From an uncultured Lachnospiraceae bacterium (GTDB taxonomy: Bacteria > Bacillota > Clostridia > Lachnospirales > Lachnospiraceae): a DNA stretch of 51,970 bases. Positions within the stretch are counted from its first letter, which is position 1, and the number at the start of each line of letters is the position of its first letter. The translations under genes were made by a program, and so were the position numbers. This document shows positions 1 through 8,527 of the stretch, one piece after another. The stretch is taken from assembly GCA_947175055.1 (NCBI GenBank), contig CAMWLJ010000011.1, positions 1-51,970 of the forward strand. The letters are read 5' to 3'. Below the pieces are notes generated by a model. That model did not search any database. It was not told the origin of the DNA and saw nothing but the letters and a program-made list of their open reading frames with translations.

Positions 1-259
1 GCAGGCTGTCCGGCTTCTCCTTGCGAATGATCTCCTCCAGCACCCTTACTGTCAGTGGTTCGATATATACCTTATCTGCAATATCACCGTCGGTCATGAT
101 GGTGGCCGGATTGGAGTTCACCAGGATGACTTCCATGCCCTCCTCTTTCAGAGAGCGGCATGCCTGCGTCCCTGCATAGTCAAATTCCGCCGCCTGCCCG
201 ATCACTATAGGCCCCGAGCCGATCACGAGTACTCTTTTTACATTCGGATTCTTAGGCAT
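1..259 (-). CDS. carB: Carbamoyl-phosphate synthase large subunit, N-terminal part (cut by window edge)
   Basis: The large subunit makes carbamoyl phosphate from bicarbonate, ATP and ammonia delivered by CarA, feeding pyrimidine and arginine synthesis. Only the first 86 codons are inside the window. The translation begins [17 protein letters not shown] and continues with [13 protein letters not shown], the typical CarB opening with the first dinucleotide-like ATP-grasp loop, followed by [10 protein letters not shown]. The start ATG overlaps the last codons and stop of carA by 8 bp (ATGCCTAA), so the two subunits are probably translationally coupled. The rest lies to the left of the window. 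Confidence 0.95.
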   Translation of the reverse strand, partial: MPKNPNVKRVLVIGSGPIVIGQAAEFDYAGTQACRSLKEEGMEVILVNSNPATIMTDGDIADKVYIEPLTVRVLEEIIRKEKPDSL

Positions 260-1445
260 TCTTTCCCCTCCACATCATTTTGATAAACCGCTCAAACAGC
301 TCCCCGGAATCCTGGGGCCCCGGACAAGCTTCCGGGTGAAACTGCACAGTGAAGATATGCTTGCCTGTATAAGAGAGCCCTTCGTTGGTCCCGTCATTGA
401 CATTCTCAAACGCAGGCACCGCCACCCTGGGATCCAGCTTCTTCGTATCTACCACGTAACCGTGATTCTGGGAAGAGATATAAACTCTGCCTGTCTCTAA
501 ATCTTTCACCGGATGATTGCCGCCCCTGTGGCCGTATTTCATCTTATAGGTATCTGCTCCGGTGGCCAGCGCCATCAACTGATGTCCCAGACAGATCGCA
601 AATATCGTAATATCCGTATCATACAGCTTCTTGACCTGTTCGATCACCTCCCTGCACTCCTTCGGATCACCAGGGCCATTACTCAGCATAATACCGTCCG
701 GCTTCGCGTCAATGATCTCCTGCGCCGTCGTAAAAGCGGGATAGACCGTCACCTCACAACCTTTGGCAGCCAAAGACCTGGCGATATTGCCCTTCGCACC
801 CAGATCTAACAGCGCGACTTTTAACCCTCTGCCCGTCAATTCACGGACCATGCTGGGCTTCTTCTCTCGTATACCACGCTCATATGCTTCTTTTTTAAAT
901 TGGGAACTTCCGGAGACCGGACCATTATCTGATAAGTCTTGTGCGGCAGACAACGTATATTTTTCCCGGCAGGTCACAAGATCGACTACCTTACCGGTCG
1001 TATACGCCTTTAGTTTCGGAAGGATTTCTTCCAGATCATATTTCTCATTGGTGGTGATCATACCGTTCATCGTACCTTTTTCCCGAAGGATCCTGACAAG
1101 CGCCCTCGTGTCGATCCCTGCGATGCCAGGAATACCGTTTTCCTCAAGAAACTGCTGAATCGTCATATCACACCGAAAATTGCTGGGAATACGACTCAAT
1201 TCCCGGACGATAAATCCGTCCGGCCAGGGCCTGCTCGACTCCATATCATCCTTACAGATGCCGTAATTACCGATCAGCGGATACGTCATGCAGACAGCCT
1301 GTCCGGCATAGGACGGATCTGTCAGCACTTCCAGATACCCTGCCATCGACGTATTGAACACGATCTCACTGATAATCTCCCGCTCAGCGCCGATATGGAT
1401 TCCCTCAAAAAGAGTCCCGTCTTCCAAAATTAAGAAAGCTTTCAT
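252..1445 (-). CDS. carA: Carbamoyl-phosphate synthase small subunit (glutaminase)
   Basis: CarA hydrolyses glutamine and channels ammonia to CarB. The 397-residue length is usual for the family with a modest linker. The N-terminal CPSase small-chain domain covers about residues 1-150. The class I amidotransferase domain runs from about 207 to the end, with nucleophile Cys285 in AICLGHQ, and His370 and Glu372 in [10 protein letters not shown]. The linker around 165-200 is more variable and longer than in E. coli. ATG at 1445 follows an AGGTGACAGG-like ribosome site. It forms an operon with carB and has its own SigA-type promoter about 60 bp upstream. No PyrR-type attenuator is evident in the roughly 56-nt leader. 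Confidence 0.97.
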   Translation of the reverse strand: MKAFLILEDGTLFEGIHIGAEREIISEIVFNTSMAGYLEVLTDPSYAGQAVCMTYPLIGNYGICKDDMESSRPWPDGFIVRELSRIPSNFRCDMTIQQFLEENGIPGIAGIDTRALVRILREKGTMNGMITTNEKYDLEEILPKLKAYTTGKVVDLVTCREKYTLSAAQDLSDNGPVSGSSQFKKEAYERGIREKKPSMVRELTGRGLKVALLDLGAKGNIARSLAAKGCEVTVYPAFTTAQEIIDAKPDGIMLSNGPGDPKECREVIEQVKKLYDTDITIFAICLGHQLMALATGADTYKMKYGHRGGNHPVKDLETGRVYISSQNHGYVVDTKKLDPRVAVPAFENVNDGTNEGLSYTGKHIFTVQFHPEACPGPQDSGELFERFIKMMWRGKNA

Positions 1446-1507
1446 CCTGTCACCTGTTTCCTCTCAAACTATATCTGAAATCTTGATCCCTTTCACATAA
1501 TCGCTTC

Positions 1508-1536
1508 ATTATAGCACAAGAGTTTCACACGTTCAA
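1508..1536 (-). promoter_or_regulatory. SigA-type promoter for carAB
   Basis: On the minus strand TTGAAC (1531-1536), a 17-bp spacer and a perfect TATAAT (1508-1513) precede carA. Transcription would start near 1502, leaving a 56-nt leader. Confidence 0.8.
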
Positions 1537-1565
1537 TTCATAAAATTTATTTTACACGCTTCGTG

Positions 1566-2891
1566 TCATTCGCCTGTCAGGTCATAATACAACATGGAAA
1601 TGGCGGGCACAGTAGGCATTGCCTCGACCAACTCCGCCGGAATCTTACATGTTCCGAACAGCTGTCCGTACACAGTAAGCATATCTCCTTCCAGAATAAG
1701 GATATCGTCTGTTTCTCTATCATCCCTGACAATATAGTAACGTATGATATTATTATCATCTTCCGTCTCGCACAAATAATAGGTGTTATCATCAAACAAG
1801 CCGCCGTCAACTTGACACATCACCTGCACTTCCACCATAAGCGCCGTGTCCAAATATCTCTCTGTATTCCTGAGAATTGACTTATAGCCGATCAATACAC
1901 ATTCCTCACGGAACTTCTGCTCCTGCCTGTCCATCTTCTTTGCAGGCACGTCAGTTCCCGGAGTCTTTGTATCTTTTGTAGCTTCTGCATTTTCCACGTT
2001 TTGTGTATCTTCTATATTTTCTGTATCTTCCGTATTTCCTGTTTCTTCTGTATCTTCTACATTCGCCGTATTTTGTTTTTGTGTATTTCTTGTGTCTTCC
2101 GTATTTCCTGTTCCTTCTATATCTTCATCTTCTGTGTCTTCACGCTCTTCCCCGGTCAAAACACTGTCCTGTTTCGCCATTGTCACCTGAGAACGTTCCT
2201 TCTTTGCCAGATCCGTTTGCATGTCAGCCTCCGTTGCGCTTTCAACCTCTGTCTGACTGTCTGTGCCGTCCGTCTCTGCTCCTGCCGCCTCTTTGGCCTG
2301 TTTATCCTCTGCCGACTTCGCATCTGGCTTGCTCTCCACGGCCGTTGACTTCTTGGTATCGGCTGTTTCTGTTGCCGCTCCCTCTGTCTGCTTTCCTACA
2401 TCCTCCGGATGCCCGGCACCTTCCGACACGCTTTCCGATTCCGCCTCCGACAGGTTTGTGACCTCGGAAGGCTCCACCGCTGCTCCGCCGGCTGCCAGCT
2501 CCTTGTTGTCCACTGTCGTCACCGACATGACCGGCAGAGCAGACTGCTTCTGCGCCATCCAGACGGACGCTGCCGCGTCTTTCATGATCCCCCAATGTGC
2601 CGAAAGATAATACCCGCCCACACCGATCACCGCAATGGCAAAGACCGCCGCCACCAGGTTGCGGAGCCAATGCCTTTTCAGGCTCATTCTGCAGTTTGGG
2701 CAGACCTTCGCTTTCTTCGGGATCATCACACGACAATACCGGCATTCCTTCAACTTCACGTCCGGTGCAAAATCATATTCACGTCGTATGGAATCTTCTC
2801 TGCCTTCTGTCTCCCTGTATTTCATCGTCTCCTGGCCGTCCGTTTCCTTATGCTCCAGTTCCTTCTCCGGTATTTCTCTTTCATTTCCCAT
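1566..2891 (-). CDS. Zinc-ribbon membrane protein with acidic Thr/Glu/Asn repeat linker
   Basis: Function unknown. In order: a short charged N-terminus; a zinc ribbon C-x2-C-x10-C-x2-C (CRYC ... CPNC) near residues 50-70; one membrane segment (NLVAAVFAIAVIGVGGYYL); a low-complexity tract of about 200 residues rich in E, T, D and N with repeated NTEDT/VEDTE units; and a folded C-terminal domain of about 110 residues (from ECVLIGYK to YYDLTGE) that looks beta-rich and may resemble an OB fold. The arrangement suggests a cytoplasmic zinc ribbon and an extracytoplasmic domain on a flexible stalk. An upstream TTG (2915) keeps the frame open, but the AAGGAGA ribosome site at 2904-2910 fits only ATG 2891, giving 441 residues. 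Confidence 0.75.
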   Translation of the reverse strand: MGNEREIPEKELEHKETDGQETMKYRETEGREDSIRREYDFAPDVKLKECRYCRVMIPKKAKVCPNCRMSLKRHWLRNLVAAVFAIAVIGVGGYYLSAHWGIMKDAAASVWMAQKQSALPVMSVTTVDNKELAAGGAAVEPSEVTNLSEAESESVSEGAGHPEDVGKQTEGAATETADTKKSTAVESKPDAKSAEDKQAKEAAGAETDGTDSQTEVESATEADMQTDLAKKERSQVTMAKQDSVLTGEEREDTEDEDIEGTGNTEDTRNTQKQNTANVEDTEETGNTEDTENIEDTQNVENAEATKDTKTPGTDVPAKKMDRQEQKFREECVLIGYKSILRNTERYLDTALMVEVQVMCQVDGGLFDDNTYYLCETEDDNNIIRYYIVRDDRETDDILILEGDMLTVYGQLFGTCKIPAELVEAMPTVPAISMLYYDLTGE

Positions 2892-3080
2892 CTCTATGCC
2901 ACGTCTCCTTCTCAATCTGCAAATTTATCCGCAGGGCATATGCATTACCTGCTCTCGTCTTCTACGCACCTGCGCGCTGCTCATCTGCTGCCGTAAAGCA
3001 AAGACCTCCTGCAAAGGATTGCTCCCCTACACGAGGTCATTGCATATGAAAACGATAGGAATTCTCTCCTCATTGCTTTC

Positions 3081-3109
3081 ATTATAACGATACGTCTATA
3101 GCTTGACAA
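3081..3109 (-). promoter_or_regulatory. SigA-type promoter for the zinc-ribbon gene
   Basis: Minus strand TTGTCA (3104-3109), 17-bp spacer, TATAAT (3081-3086). The leader to the start codon at 2891 is about 180 nt. It contains an inverted repeat GACCTC/GAGGTC around 3010-3040 and ends in an R2-like stretch (2911-2926) just before the ribosome site. No known riboswitch was recognised in the leader. Confidence 0.7.
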
Positions 3110-3118
3110 GAACTTCTT

Positions 3119-5902
3119 TTACGGTTCCACCTGATCGGTCTTGATGACGAATTTCACACTGCCGTCTACATTCTCCGGAAGTCCTGTAAAGGTATCATAT
3201 TCTTTTCCTGCATCTGCCACTGCCTTTAATCTGTCCACTACGTCCTGCACGTCATCGCCGAAAAGATCCGTCAATCTGCTTATGCCTTCCTCATCAAACT
3301 CAAACATACCGTTCAGCAGTTCCAGAGCACCCTCATCCAGAGTTCCCATACCGTCGTCCAGCTCTATGGCCCCATCCCGCAGGGCACCGGCTCCATCCCG
3401 CAGCGTCGTAACACCGTCGCTCAATTCTCCGGCGCCATCTAAAAGGGTTCCCGTCCCTTCCCGCAAAGTGCCTGCGCCATCATTCAATCTACCGACGCCG
3501 TCTACAAGCTGTCCGGTACCGTCCTTCAATTGTGATGCGCCGTTCTTTAACGTTCCGGCGCCGTTTGCCAACTCCGCCGTGCCGTTATCCAAGGTTATGA
3601 TCCCGTTTTTCAACTCTTTCGCACCATGATCCAATTCCTTTGCCCCGTCAAGTGCACTCTTAGTTCCGGCAGCCAGATCCCCGGCTCCTTTTATAAGTGC
3701 TGACATACCGGCCGTGCTCTCCGCCGAATGAAGAGCTCCCGAAAGTTCTTTCAGTGCATTGTCCAGATATGCCGCATAGGTGACCGCAGGACCCCATTTC
3801 TGCATCAAAGCCATCTGTTCCTGCTGTATGGCTGCACCGGCAGCATCTGCCTGCGCAATCTGGTCTTCAAGTGCCTCAATCTGCATGGAGCAGGCACTCA
3901 CCTCCGCCTGAAGGGCTGCAACTTCTTCCATGGCACTCTGATAGGCACTCGCCTTATGCTGCAGATCTTCCATATCCACTGACTGTATCTGCATCCGGTC
4001 CGTATCCACCACCTCTATCATCACAACACCGCTCCCGGTAACGGACTGCGTCTGTACTTCCGTGTTCTCTTCCACCGTTTCCACTACTGTCTCTGCTGCT
4101 TCTTTGCTCTCTTCTCCTGCTTGCTGCATCACGGTTCTTGTTGTCGTATAGACAGGCGCCTCCACCGCCACGTCCACATACCTTTCTTCCTCATGCGTTC
4201 CGATAACTGTCTCTATCTCCTGTGTATTTCCCTGACAGGCTGTCATAAGCTCTGCCTGCGCCGCTGCGGCCCGCTCTCTGGCCATAGTCAAGTCTTCGTT
4301 AGCACGGTTCAGGCTTTCCTGGGCCTGTGTTTTCTCCTGTTGAAGCTTCTGCAGGATCGCATTATAGTAAGAGTCTGACAGTCCGTCATTGCTGCTTGCC
4401 GTTTTCAAAGATTCCTGCAATAGGCAGGATAACTGCAGCAGTGTACTTGGATTTGCCGCATCAAATTCACCCGACGAGGATACCGGGGTGCCAATCTTCG
4501 TCTGAAGCATGTTCATCTGTGCCGCCATCTGATCGATACCACCCTGTACAAGAAGCGCACCGTTATTCAGATTTTCCGCGCCCGATACCAGATTTCCGGT
4601 TCCGGCCGCCAGTTTGTTTCCTCCCTCCTTCAGAGCGCCTGCGCCTTGCTGTAGTTTATGCACCCCATCGCCCAAAGCCGCAGAACCGTCATAGAGTGCC
4701 AGTGCACCGTCATAAAGCAGTCCTGATTTATCATAGAGTTCCTGCGTACCGTCCTTTAACTGTGCCGCACCATTTTGCAGTTCCGCCGCCCCGTCCCGAA
4801 GCCTTGATGTACCGTCCTGCAGTTTTCCAGTGCCGTCCCACAACTCCCCGGTACCGGACACCAGTTCCTTCGTCCCTTCCTTTAACTTCCCACTTCCGTC
4901 CTTCAGAGCCGATGTCCCATCCTTCAATTGATCTGCTGCATCTCCCAGCTGTTCCATAGAATCATTGAGCTCTGCAAGATCTATAGAATCCGTCAGTTCA
5001 AACCTGGAAAGAATATCGCTCATGGCTACCGTCATAGTCATGCCCAGTTCAAAGGATTCCGTATCCGCTGACACCTCAATATAGTCCGGTATCTCCAACT
5101 CCCTGAACGCTTCACTCTGTTCTGAATCGCTCATCCTATCCTGCATCCCTTCCATATCAATGCTTTCCCGCAAGCCGGGAAATGCCACTCCCACAACGAT
5201 ACTGTTACTTCCTTCGGACAGAAGTCTCGCATTCTTTACCTCGATATTGGAAAAAGTGCTCTGCGGCAGGATCATCCCGGAGATCATGGCAAAAGGGATC
5301 TTTATCTCCTCCTCTTTACCGCCAACCATTACCTTCCTTGTCTCCTGATTGTCATAGTCCAATCGGATCGTTACCCTGCCACTCTTGCCTGCCAGTTCTT
5401 CAGGCGTGACAGTCTTACCGTCCAATTGATAAGAAACCTTTACTGTCACCGGAATCTGTTTGTCAGTCGTACCCTGGTAATAGATATCCGAACCGTCTGC
5501 CTGCCAGATAAGATCACCGCCCTGATTCCTTTCATAGGTCTCAAATCCTTTAACATTCCGGATATCCTGTAGATCCGAACTGTCCATAAGTTCCGCACCA
5601 CCTGCCCCGTTTTTCAACCAGTTGCTGACGATGACCTGGTTCACACTTCCATCTGCATCTGCAAGTACATAGACAGTCTCTTCTTTGCCAGACTGGCTGC
5701 TGTGTGAAGGACTGACCTGGGCCTGCAGGATATTCTGCAATGCCTGTGCCTGCTCCTGCCCCTCTCCTGCCACTTCTGCCGCCTGTTCTGTTCCCTGCTG
5801 CCCACATCCTACAAGTCCCAATGCCAACGCAGTACTTAAAGAAATACACAGCACTTTTTGCTGTCTGCTTCTATGAACTTTCTTATGATCTGTTTTCTTC
5901 AT
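3119..5902 (-). CDS. Large lipoprotein with xxxLxxG heptad-repeat tracts, MMPL partner
   Basis: A 927-residue predicted lipoprotein: basic N-terminus, hydrophobic stretch and lipobox LVGC at about residue 33. About residues 60-310 form a mixed beta domain. Two long tracts of the xxxLxxG type (units such as LKDGT, LRDGA, LANGA) lie at about 330-460 and 765-890, separated by a long Ala/Glu/Gln-rich coiled-coil region. No C-terminal membrane segment is seen. Such heptad repeats are known from YhgE/Pip-like proteins that pair with MMPL/RND exporters; the gene follows an MMPL gene on the same strand. I infer a periplasm-like spacer or adaptor for that exporter. ATG 5902 is chosen because GGAGGT stands 6 nt upstream; the ATG at 5914 overlaps that ribosome site. 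Confidence 0.8.
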   Translation of the reverse strand: MKKTDHKKVHRSRQQKVLCISLSTALALGLVGCGQQGTEQAAEVAGEGQEQAQALQNILQAQVSPSHSSQSGKEETVYVLADADGSVNQVIVSNWLKNGAGGAELMDSSDLQDIRNVKGFETYERNQGGDLIWQADGSDIYYQGTTDKQIPVTVKVSYQLDGKTVTPEELAGKSGRVTIRLDYDNQETRKVMVGGKEEEIKIPFAMISGMILPQSTFSNIEVKNARLLSEGSNSIVVGVAFPGLRESIDMEGMQDRMSDSEQSEAFRELEIPDYIEVSADTESFELGMTMTVAMSDILSRFELTDSIDLAELNDSMEQLGDAADQLKDGTSALKDGSGKLKEGTKELVSGTGELWDGTGKLQDGTSRLRDGAAELQNGAAQLKDGTQELYDKSGLLYDGALALYDGSAALGDGVHKLQQGAGALKEGGNKLAAGTGNLVSGAENLNNGALLVQGGIDQMAAQMNMLQTKIGTPVSSSGEFDAANPSTLLQLSCLLQESLKTASSNDGLSDSYYNAILQKLQQEKTQAQESLNRANEDLTMARERAAAAQAELMTACQGNTQEIETVIGTHEEERYVDVAVEAPVYTTTRTVMQQAGEESKEAAETVVETVEENTEVQTQSVTGSGVVMIEVVDTDRMQIQSVDMEDLQHKASAYQSAMEEVAALQAEVSACSMQIEALEDQIAQADAAGAAIQQEQMALMQKWGPAVTYAAYLDNALKELSGALHSAESTAGMSALIKGAGDLAAGTKSALDGAKELDHGAKELKNGIITLDNGTAELANGAGTLKNGASQLKDGTGQLVDGVGRLNDGAGTLREGTGTLLDGAGELSDGVTTLRDGAGALRDGAIELDDGMGTLDEGALELLNGMFEFDEEGISRLTDLFGDDVQDVVDRLKAVADAGKEYDTFTGLPENVDGSVKFVIKTDQVEP

Positions 5903-5971
5903 ATTTACCTCCATTCCGAAGCGTTTTACGCTGAGGACGCGAGCAGAATTTCAGATTCTGCTCTGCTCATC
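5903..5971 (-). repeat. R1 repeat copy a, ends in ribosome-binding site
   Basis: Minus strand copy of the R1 family. It starts with GATGAGCA, contains the hairpin AGCAGAAT-CTGAA-ATTCTGCT, and ends with GCTTCGGAATGGAGGT followed by AAAT and the ATG of the lipoprotein gene. Inner hairpin and 3' end recur at 47387-47460; the 3' end recurs at four more places. Confidence 0.8.
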
Positions 5972-6065
5972 ATCATTTACTATAACTCAACGCGCTTCTG
6001 CCCGATCCGCGCAGCACAAGTTCCTCTCCGGCTGTGCCGCCCTATTGTCTTTTACATTGTTTCTG

Positions 6066-6116
6066 AACACCCATATCCTACATTATGATATCACCATGAA
6101 TAGAAGTGGGTGTTTA
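6066..6116 (-). repeat. R5 repeat copy a with inverted end
   Basis: The plus strand reads AACACCCATATCCTACATT, also found at 18514-18534 and 50128-50151. Here it is closed by an inverted TGGGTGTT (6107-6114), which pairs with the AACACCCA end. It lies between the MMPL and lipoprotein genes in the 320-bp gap 5903-6222, which holds R1, R5 and R4 and no gene. Confidence 0.65.
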
Positions 6117-6200
6117 GAAAATTACGCACACAAAATCGGAGATTTTGGCGCGTTCACGGAGTCCGCAGTGTAATGCGTACTCCTGATTGACAGGATATTT

Positions 6201-6286
6201 CTACAGTAAACTTACATCATGCTCAGCCTGCCGTCGGGCGGGCCGCATGGCCATCCATGCTATGAAAGTCGAAGACTTTCATAGTA
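6201..6286 (-). repeat. R4 repeat copy a, overlaps the 3' end of the MMPL gene
   Basis: Minus strand copy of R4. It opens with a hairpin CTATGAAAGTC-GAA / TTC-GACTTTCATAG type palindrome (6261-6286), then the GGATGGCCATGCGGCC core, ending CATGATGTAAGTTTACTGTAG. The 56 bp at 6201-6256 match 18541-18596 with three differences. The core also matches the tandem copies at 51839-51970. Confidence 0.8.
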
Positions 6287-8316
6287 ATAATTCTGTCAAA
6301 TACCATGAACATGGATGGCAGAATAAAAATAACCGATACCATGCTGACAAGCGCTCCTCTTGCCATCAAAGTGCACAGGGAACTGATCATGTCAATGTTG
6401 GAATAAAGCCCCACGCCGAAGGTCGCCGCAAAGAAGGACAGTGCACTGACAACGATCGATTTCACACTGCTTTGGCACGCGATCGCGACAGCCTCCTTCC
6501 TGGACATCCCTCCATACCGCTCCTTCCTGTATCTGGTCGTCATCAGGATCGCATAGTCTACCGTTGCGCCCAACTGGATTGTTCCAATGACAACCGACGC
6601 GATGAAGGGAATCTGTGTTCCCGTATAATAAGGAATCCCCATATTGACAAAAATTGCCATCTCTATGACCGATACCAGGATCACCGGCAGTACTGCCGAT
6701 TTAAACACCAGGAAGATTATGACGAAAATAACCCCGATAGACACCACACTCACTGTCTTGAAATCCTGATCTGTGATCTCGATCAGATCCTTCGTACAGG
6801 GCGCTTCCCCCACTAACATTCCCCGGCTGTCATAGGATTTGCAGACAGCACTGATCCTGCTGCACTGGTCATTGACTTCCTCCGATGCCACCTTGTACTG
6901 AGACCCGATCAGAAGAAGCTGCCAGTTGTCGCTCTCGAGAGCGCCTTTCAAGCTGTCCGGGATCATCTCCTCCGGGATCATATCCCCTTTGACGGCATTC
7001 AGGCCCAGCACCCAATTTACCCCGTCAACAGCCTGTAGTTCCTCTGTCATACTCTTCACCTCCCTTCCCGGAAGGTCGGCACTCAGCAAAAGCATATGTG
7101 TCGCATTCATATCGAATTTCTCATTCAACTTGTCATTTGCTATGATGCTGGCGAGATCCTTCGGCAAGGTCTCATCCAGGTTATAATAGACTTTCGTGTT
7201 TCGATACCCGAAAATGGCCGGAAACAGCATTGCCGCAAATAACAGAATAAAAACCCTGTAATGCCTTGTCACAAATTCTCCTATCCCTTGCAGATCGGGA
7301 AGCAGCGCTTTATGCTTCGTCTTCTCCAAGGCTTTGTCAAACACCAGGATCATGGACGGCAGAATCGTCACGCAGGTGACTACACCGAAAACAACCCCCT
7401 TGGCCATTACCACTCCCAGATCCATTCCCAAAGTAAAACTCATAAAGCACAATGCAATGAAACCGGCCACTGTCGTTAGTGAACTGCTCACCACGGATGT
7501 AATGGTCTCACCGATCGCTTTCGCCATTGCCTCCTTGTTATCAGCAGCCTCCGGGATTTTTTCCTGATAGCTGTGCCATAGGAAAATGGAGTAATCCATC
7601 GTCACTCCCAGCTGCAGGACCGCACTGAGCGCTTTGGTGATATAGGAGATCTCTCCCAGGAAAATATTGCTGCCCAGGTTGTATAAAATTGCCATCCCGA
7701 TACTCAGAAGAAACAGAAAGGGAATGAGGAAAGAGTCCATAGTCAGCGACAATACCAGGCAGGAAAGCAAAACCGCAATGCACACATAGATCGGCGCTTC
7801 TTTCTCCGAAAGATTCTTCGTGTCGGTCACTACTGCCGACATGCCACTCAGAAAACAGCTGCGGCCGGCTACCCTGCGGATATCCTCTATGGCCTCCATC
7901 GTTCCATCGGCAGATGTGGTCTCATCAAATATGATCGCCATCATAGTCGCATCACCGCTGTTAAATGCCCTGTAGATCTCCTCCGGCATCATCTCCATCG
8001 GAGTGGAGATATCCATGACCGTATCATACCAGACTACTTTCTCCACATGCTCGATCAGCTCGATCTCTTCCTTCAGTCTCACGACCTCCTTAGCCTCCAT
8101 ACCTTCCACGATAAACATGGAAAATGCTCCTGTCCCAAATTCCTCCACCAGGATATCCTGTCCCACCATCGTCTCGATATCTTTCGGAAGGTAAGAGAGG
8201 ATATCGTAATTGACCCTGGTCCCCACATATCCTAAAAAAGACGGAATAAGCAATACAATGCTTATGAGCAGGATCGGTATCCTAAACTGTACTACCTTTC
8301 TACCAAATTTTTCCAT
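6223..8316 (-). CDS. MMPL/RND family transporter
   Basis: A 697-residue membrane exporter with two MMPL halves. Each half has one N-terminal helix, an extracytoplasmic loop of about 140-200 residues and a five-to-six helix bundle (for example LSAVLQLGVTMDYSIFLWHSY in the first half, GTIQLGATVDYAILMTTRYR in the second). The paired GVTMDY and GATVDY motifs carry the Asp-Tyr pair expected of proton relay in this family. Substrate unknown. GTG 8325 is possible, but AAGGAG fits ATG 8316 with an 8-nt spacer. The last 17 or so codons, MKVFDFHSMDGHAARPTAG, lie inside repeat R4, so the native 3' end has been replaced. Divergent tetR and a shared operator imply repression by that regulator. Confidence 0.92.
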   Translation of the reverse strand: MEKFGRKVVQFRIPILLISIVLLIPSFLGYVGTRVNYDILSYLPKDIETMVGQDILVEEFGTGAFSMFIVEGMEAKEVVRLKEEIELIEHVEKVVWYDTVMDISTPMEMMPEEIYRAFNSGDATMMAIIFDETTSADGTMEAIEDIRRVAGRSCFLSGMSAVVTDTKNLSEKEAPIYVCIAVLLSCLVLSLTMDSFLIPFLFLLSIGMAILYNLGSNIFLGEISYITKALSAVLQLGVTMDYSIFLWHSYQEKIPEAADNKEAMAKAIGETITSVVSSSLTTVAGFIALCFMSFTLGMDLGVVMAKGVVFGVVTCVTILPSMILVFDKALEKTKHKALLPDLQGIGEFVTRHYRVFILLFAAMLFPAIFGYRNTKVYYNLDETLPKDLASIIANDKLNEKFDMNATHMLLLSADLPGREVKSMTEELQAVDGVNWVLGLNAVKGDMIPEEMIPDSLKGALESDNWQLLLIGSQYKVASEEVNDQCSRISAVCKSYDSRGMLVGEAPCTKDLIEITDQDFKTVSVVSIGVIFVIIFLVFKSAVLPVILVSVIEMAIFVNMGIPYYTGTQIPFIASVVIGTIQLGATVDYAILMTTRYRKERYGGMSRKEAVAIACQSSVKSIVVSALSFFAATFGVGLYSNIDMISSLCTLMARGALVSMVSVIFILPSMFMVFDRIITMKVFDFHSMDGHAARPTAG

Positions 8317-8339
8317 GGCATCCACTCCTTTTCAATTAA

Positions 8340-8398
8340 TGACCATTAGTCATTTTTATCTTTACTTAGTATTATATGCAAAAATGACTAATGGTCAA
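8340..8398 (-). promoter_or_regulatory. MMPL promoter embedded in a doubled TetR-type operator
   Basis: A perfect 18-bp inverted repeat, TGACCATTAGTCATTTTT (8340-8357) and its complement (8380-8397), is separated by 22 bp. Each arm contains its own palindrome TGAC-N5-GTCA. On the minus strand TTGACC (8393-8398), a 16-bp spacer and TATAAT (8371-8376) form a strong promoter, with the distal arm covering the -35 box and the proximal arm covering the start region. This is the likely binding site of the adjacent TetR protein. Confidence 0.85.
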
Positions 8399-8446
8399 TA
8401 TTCTATTTGCAAAGAATTCTTAAAAAATTATAAACTCTAAAAACAA

Positions 8447-8475
8447 TTGGACTTTTCAGACAAGTATTCTATAAT
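8447..8475 (+). promoter_or_regulatory. SigA-type promoter for tetR
   Basis: Plus strand TTGGAC (8447-8452), 17-bp spacer, TATAAT (8470-8475). Start near 8482, about 45 nt before the tetR ATG. It lies outside the operator arms, so tetR may be less tightly self-controlled than the transporter operon. Confidence 0.75.
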
Positions 8476-8527
8476 GGGATTACCTTCATCGACAAGGACA
8501 CTCTTATATAAAGGAATTTGAGAAATC

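Noticed and set aside
1985..2150. Low-complexity repeats as a mobile or CRISPR-like element
   Set aside because: They are in-frame coding repeats of the acidic linker in the zinc-ribbon protein.
3340..4930. Periodic DNA repeats in two blocks, considered as a repeat array
   Set aside because: The period of 21 bp equals seven codons and is explained by the xxxLxxG heptads of the lipoprotein.
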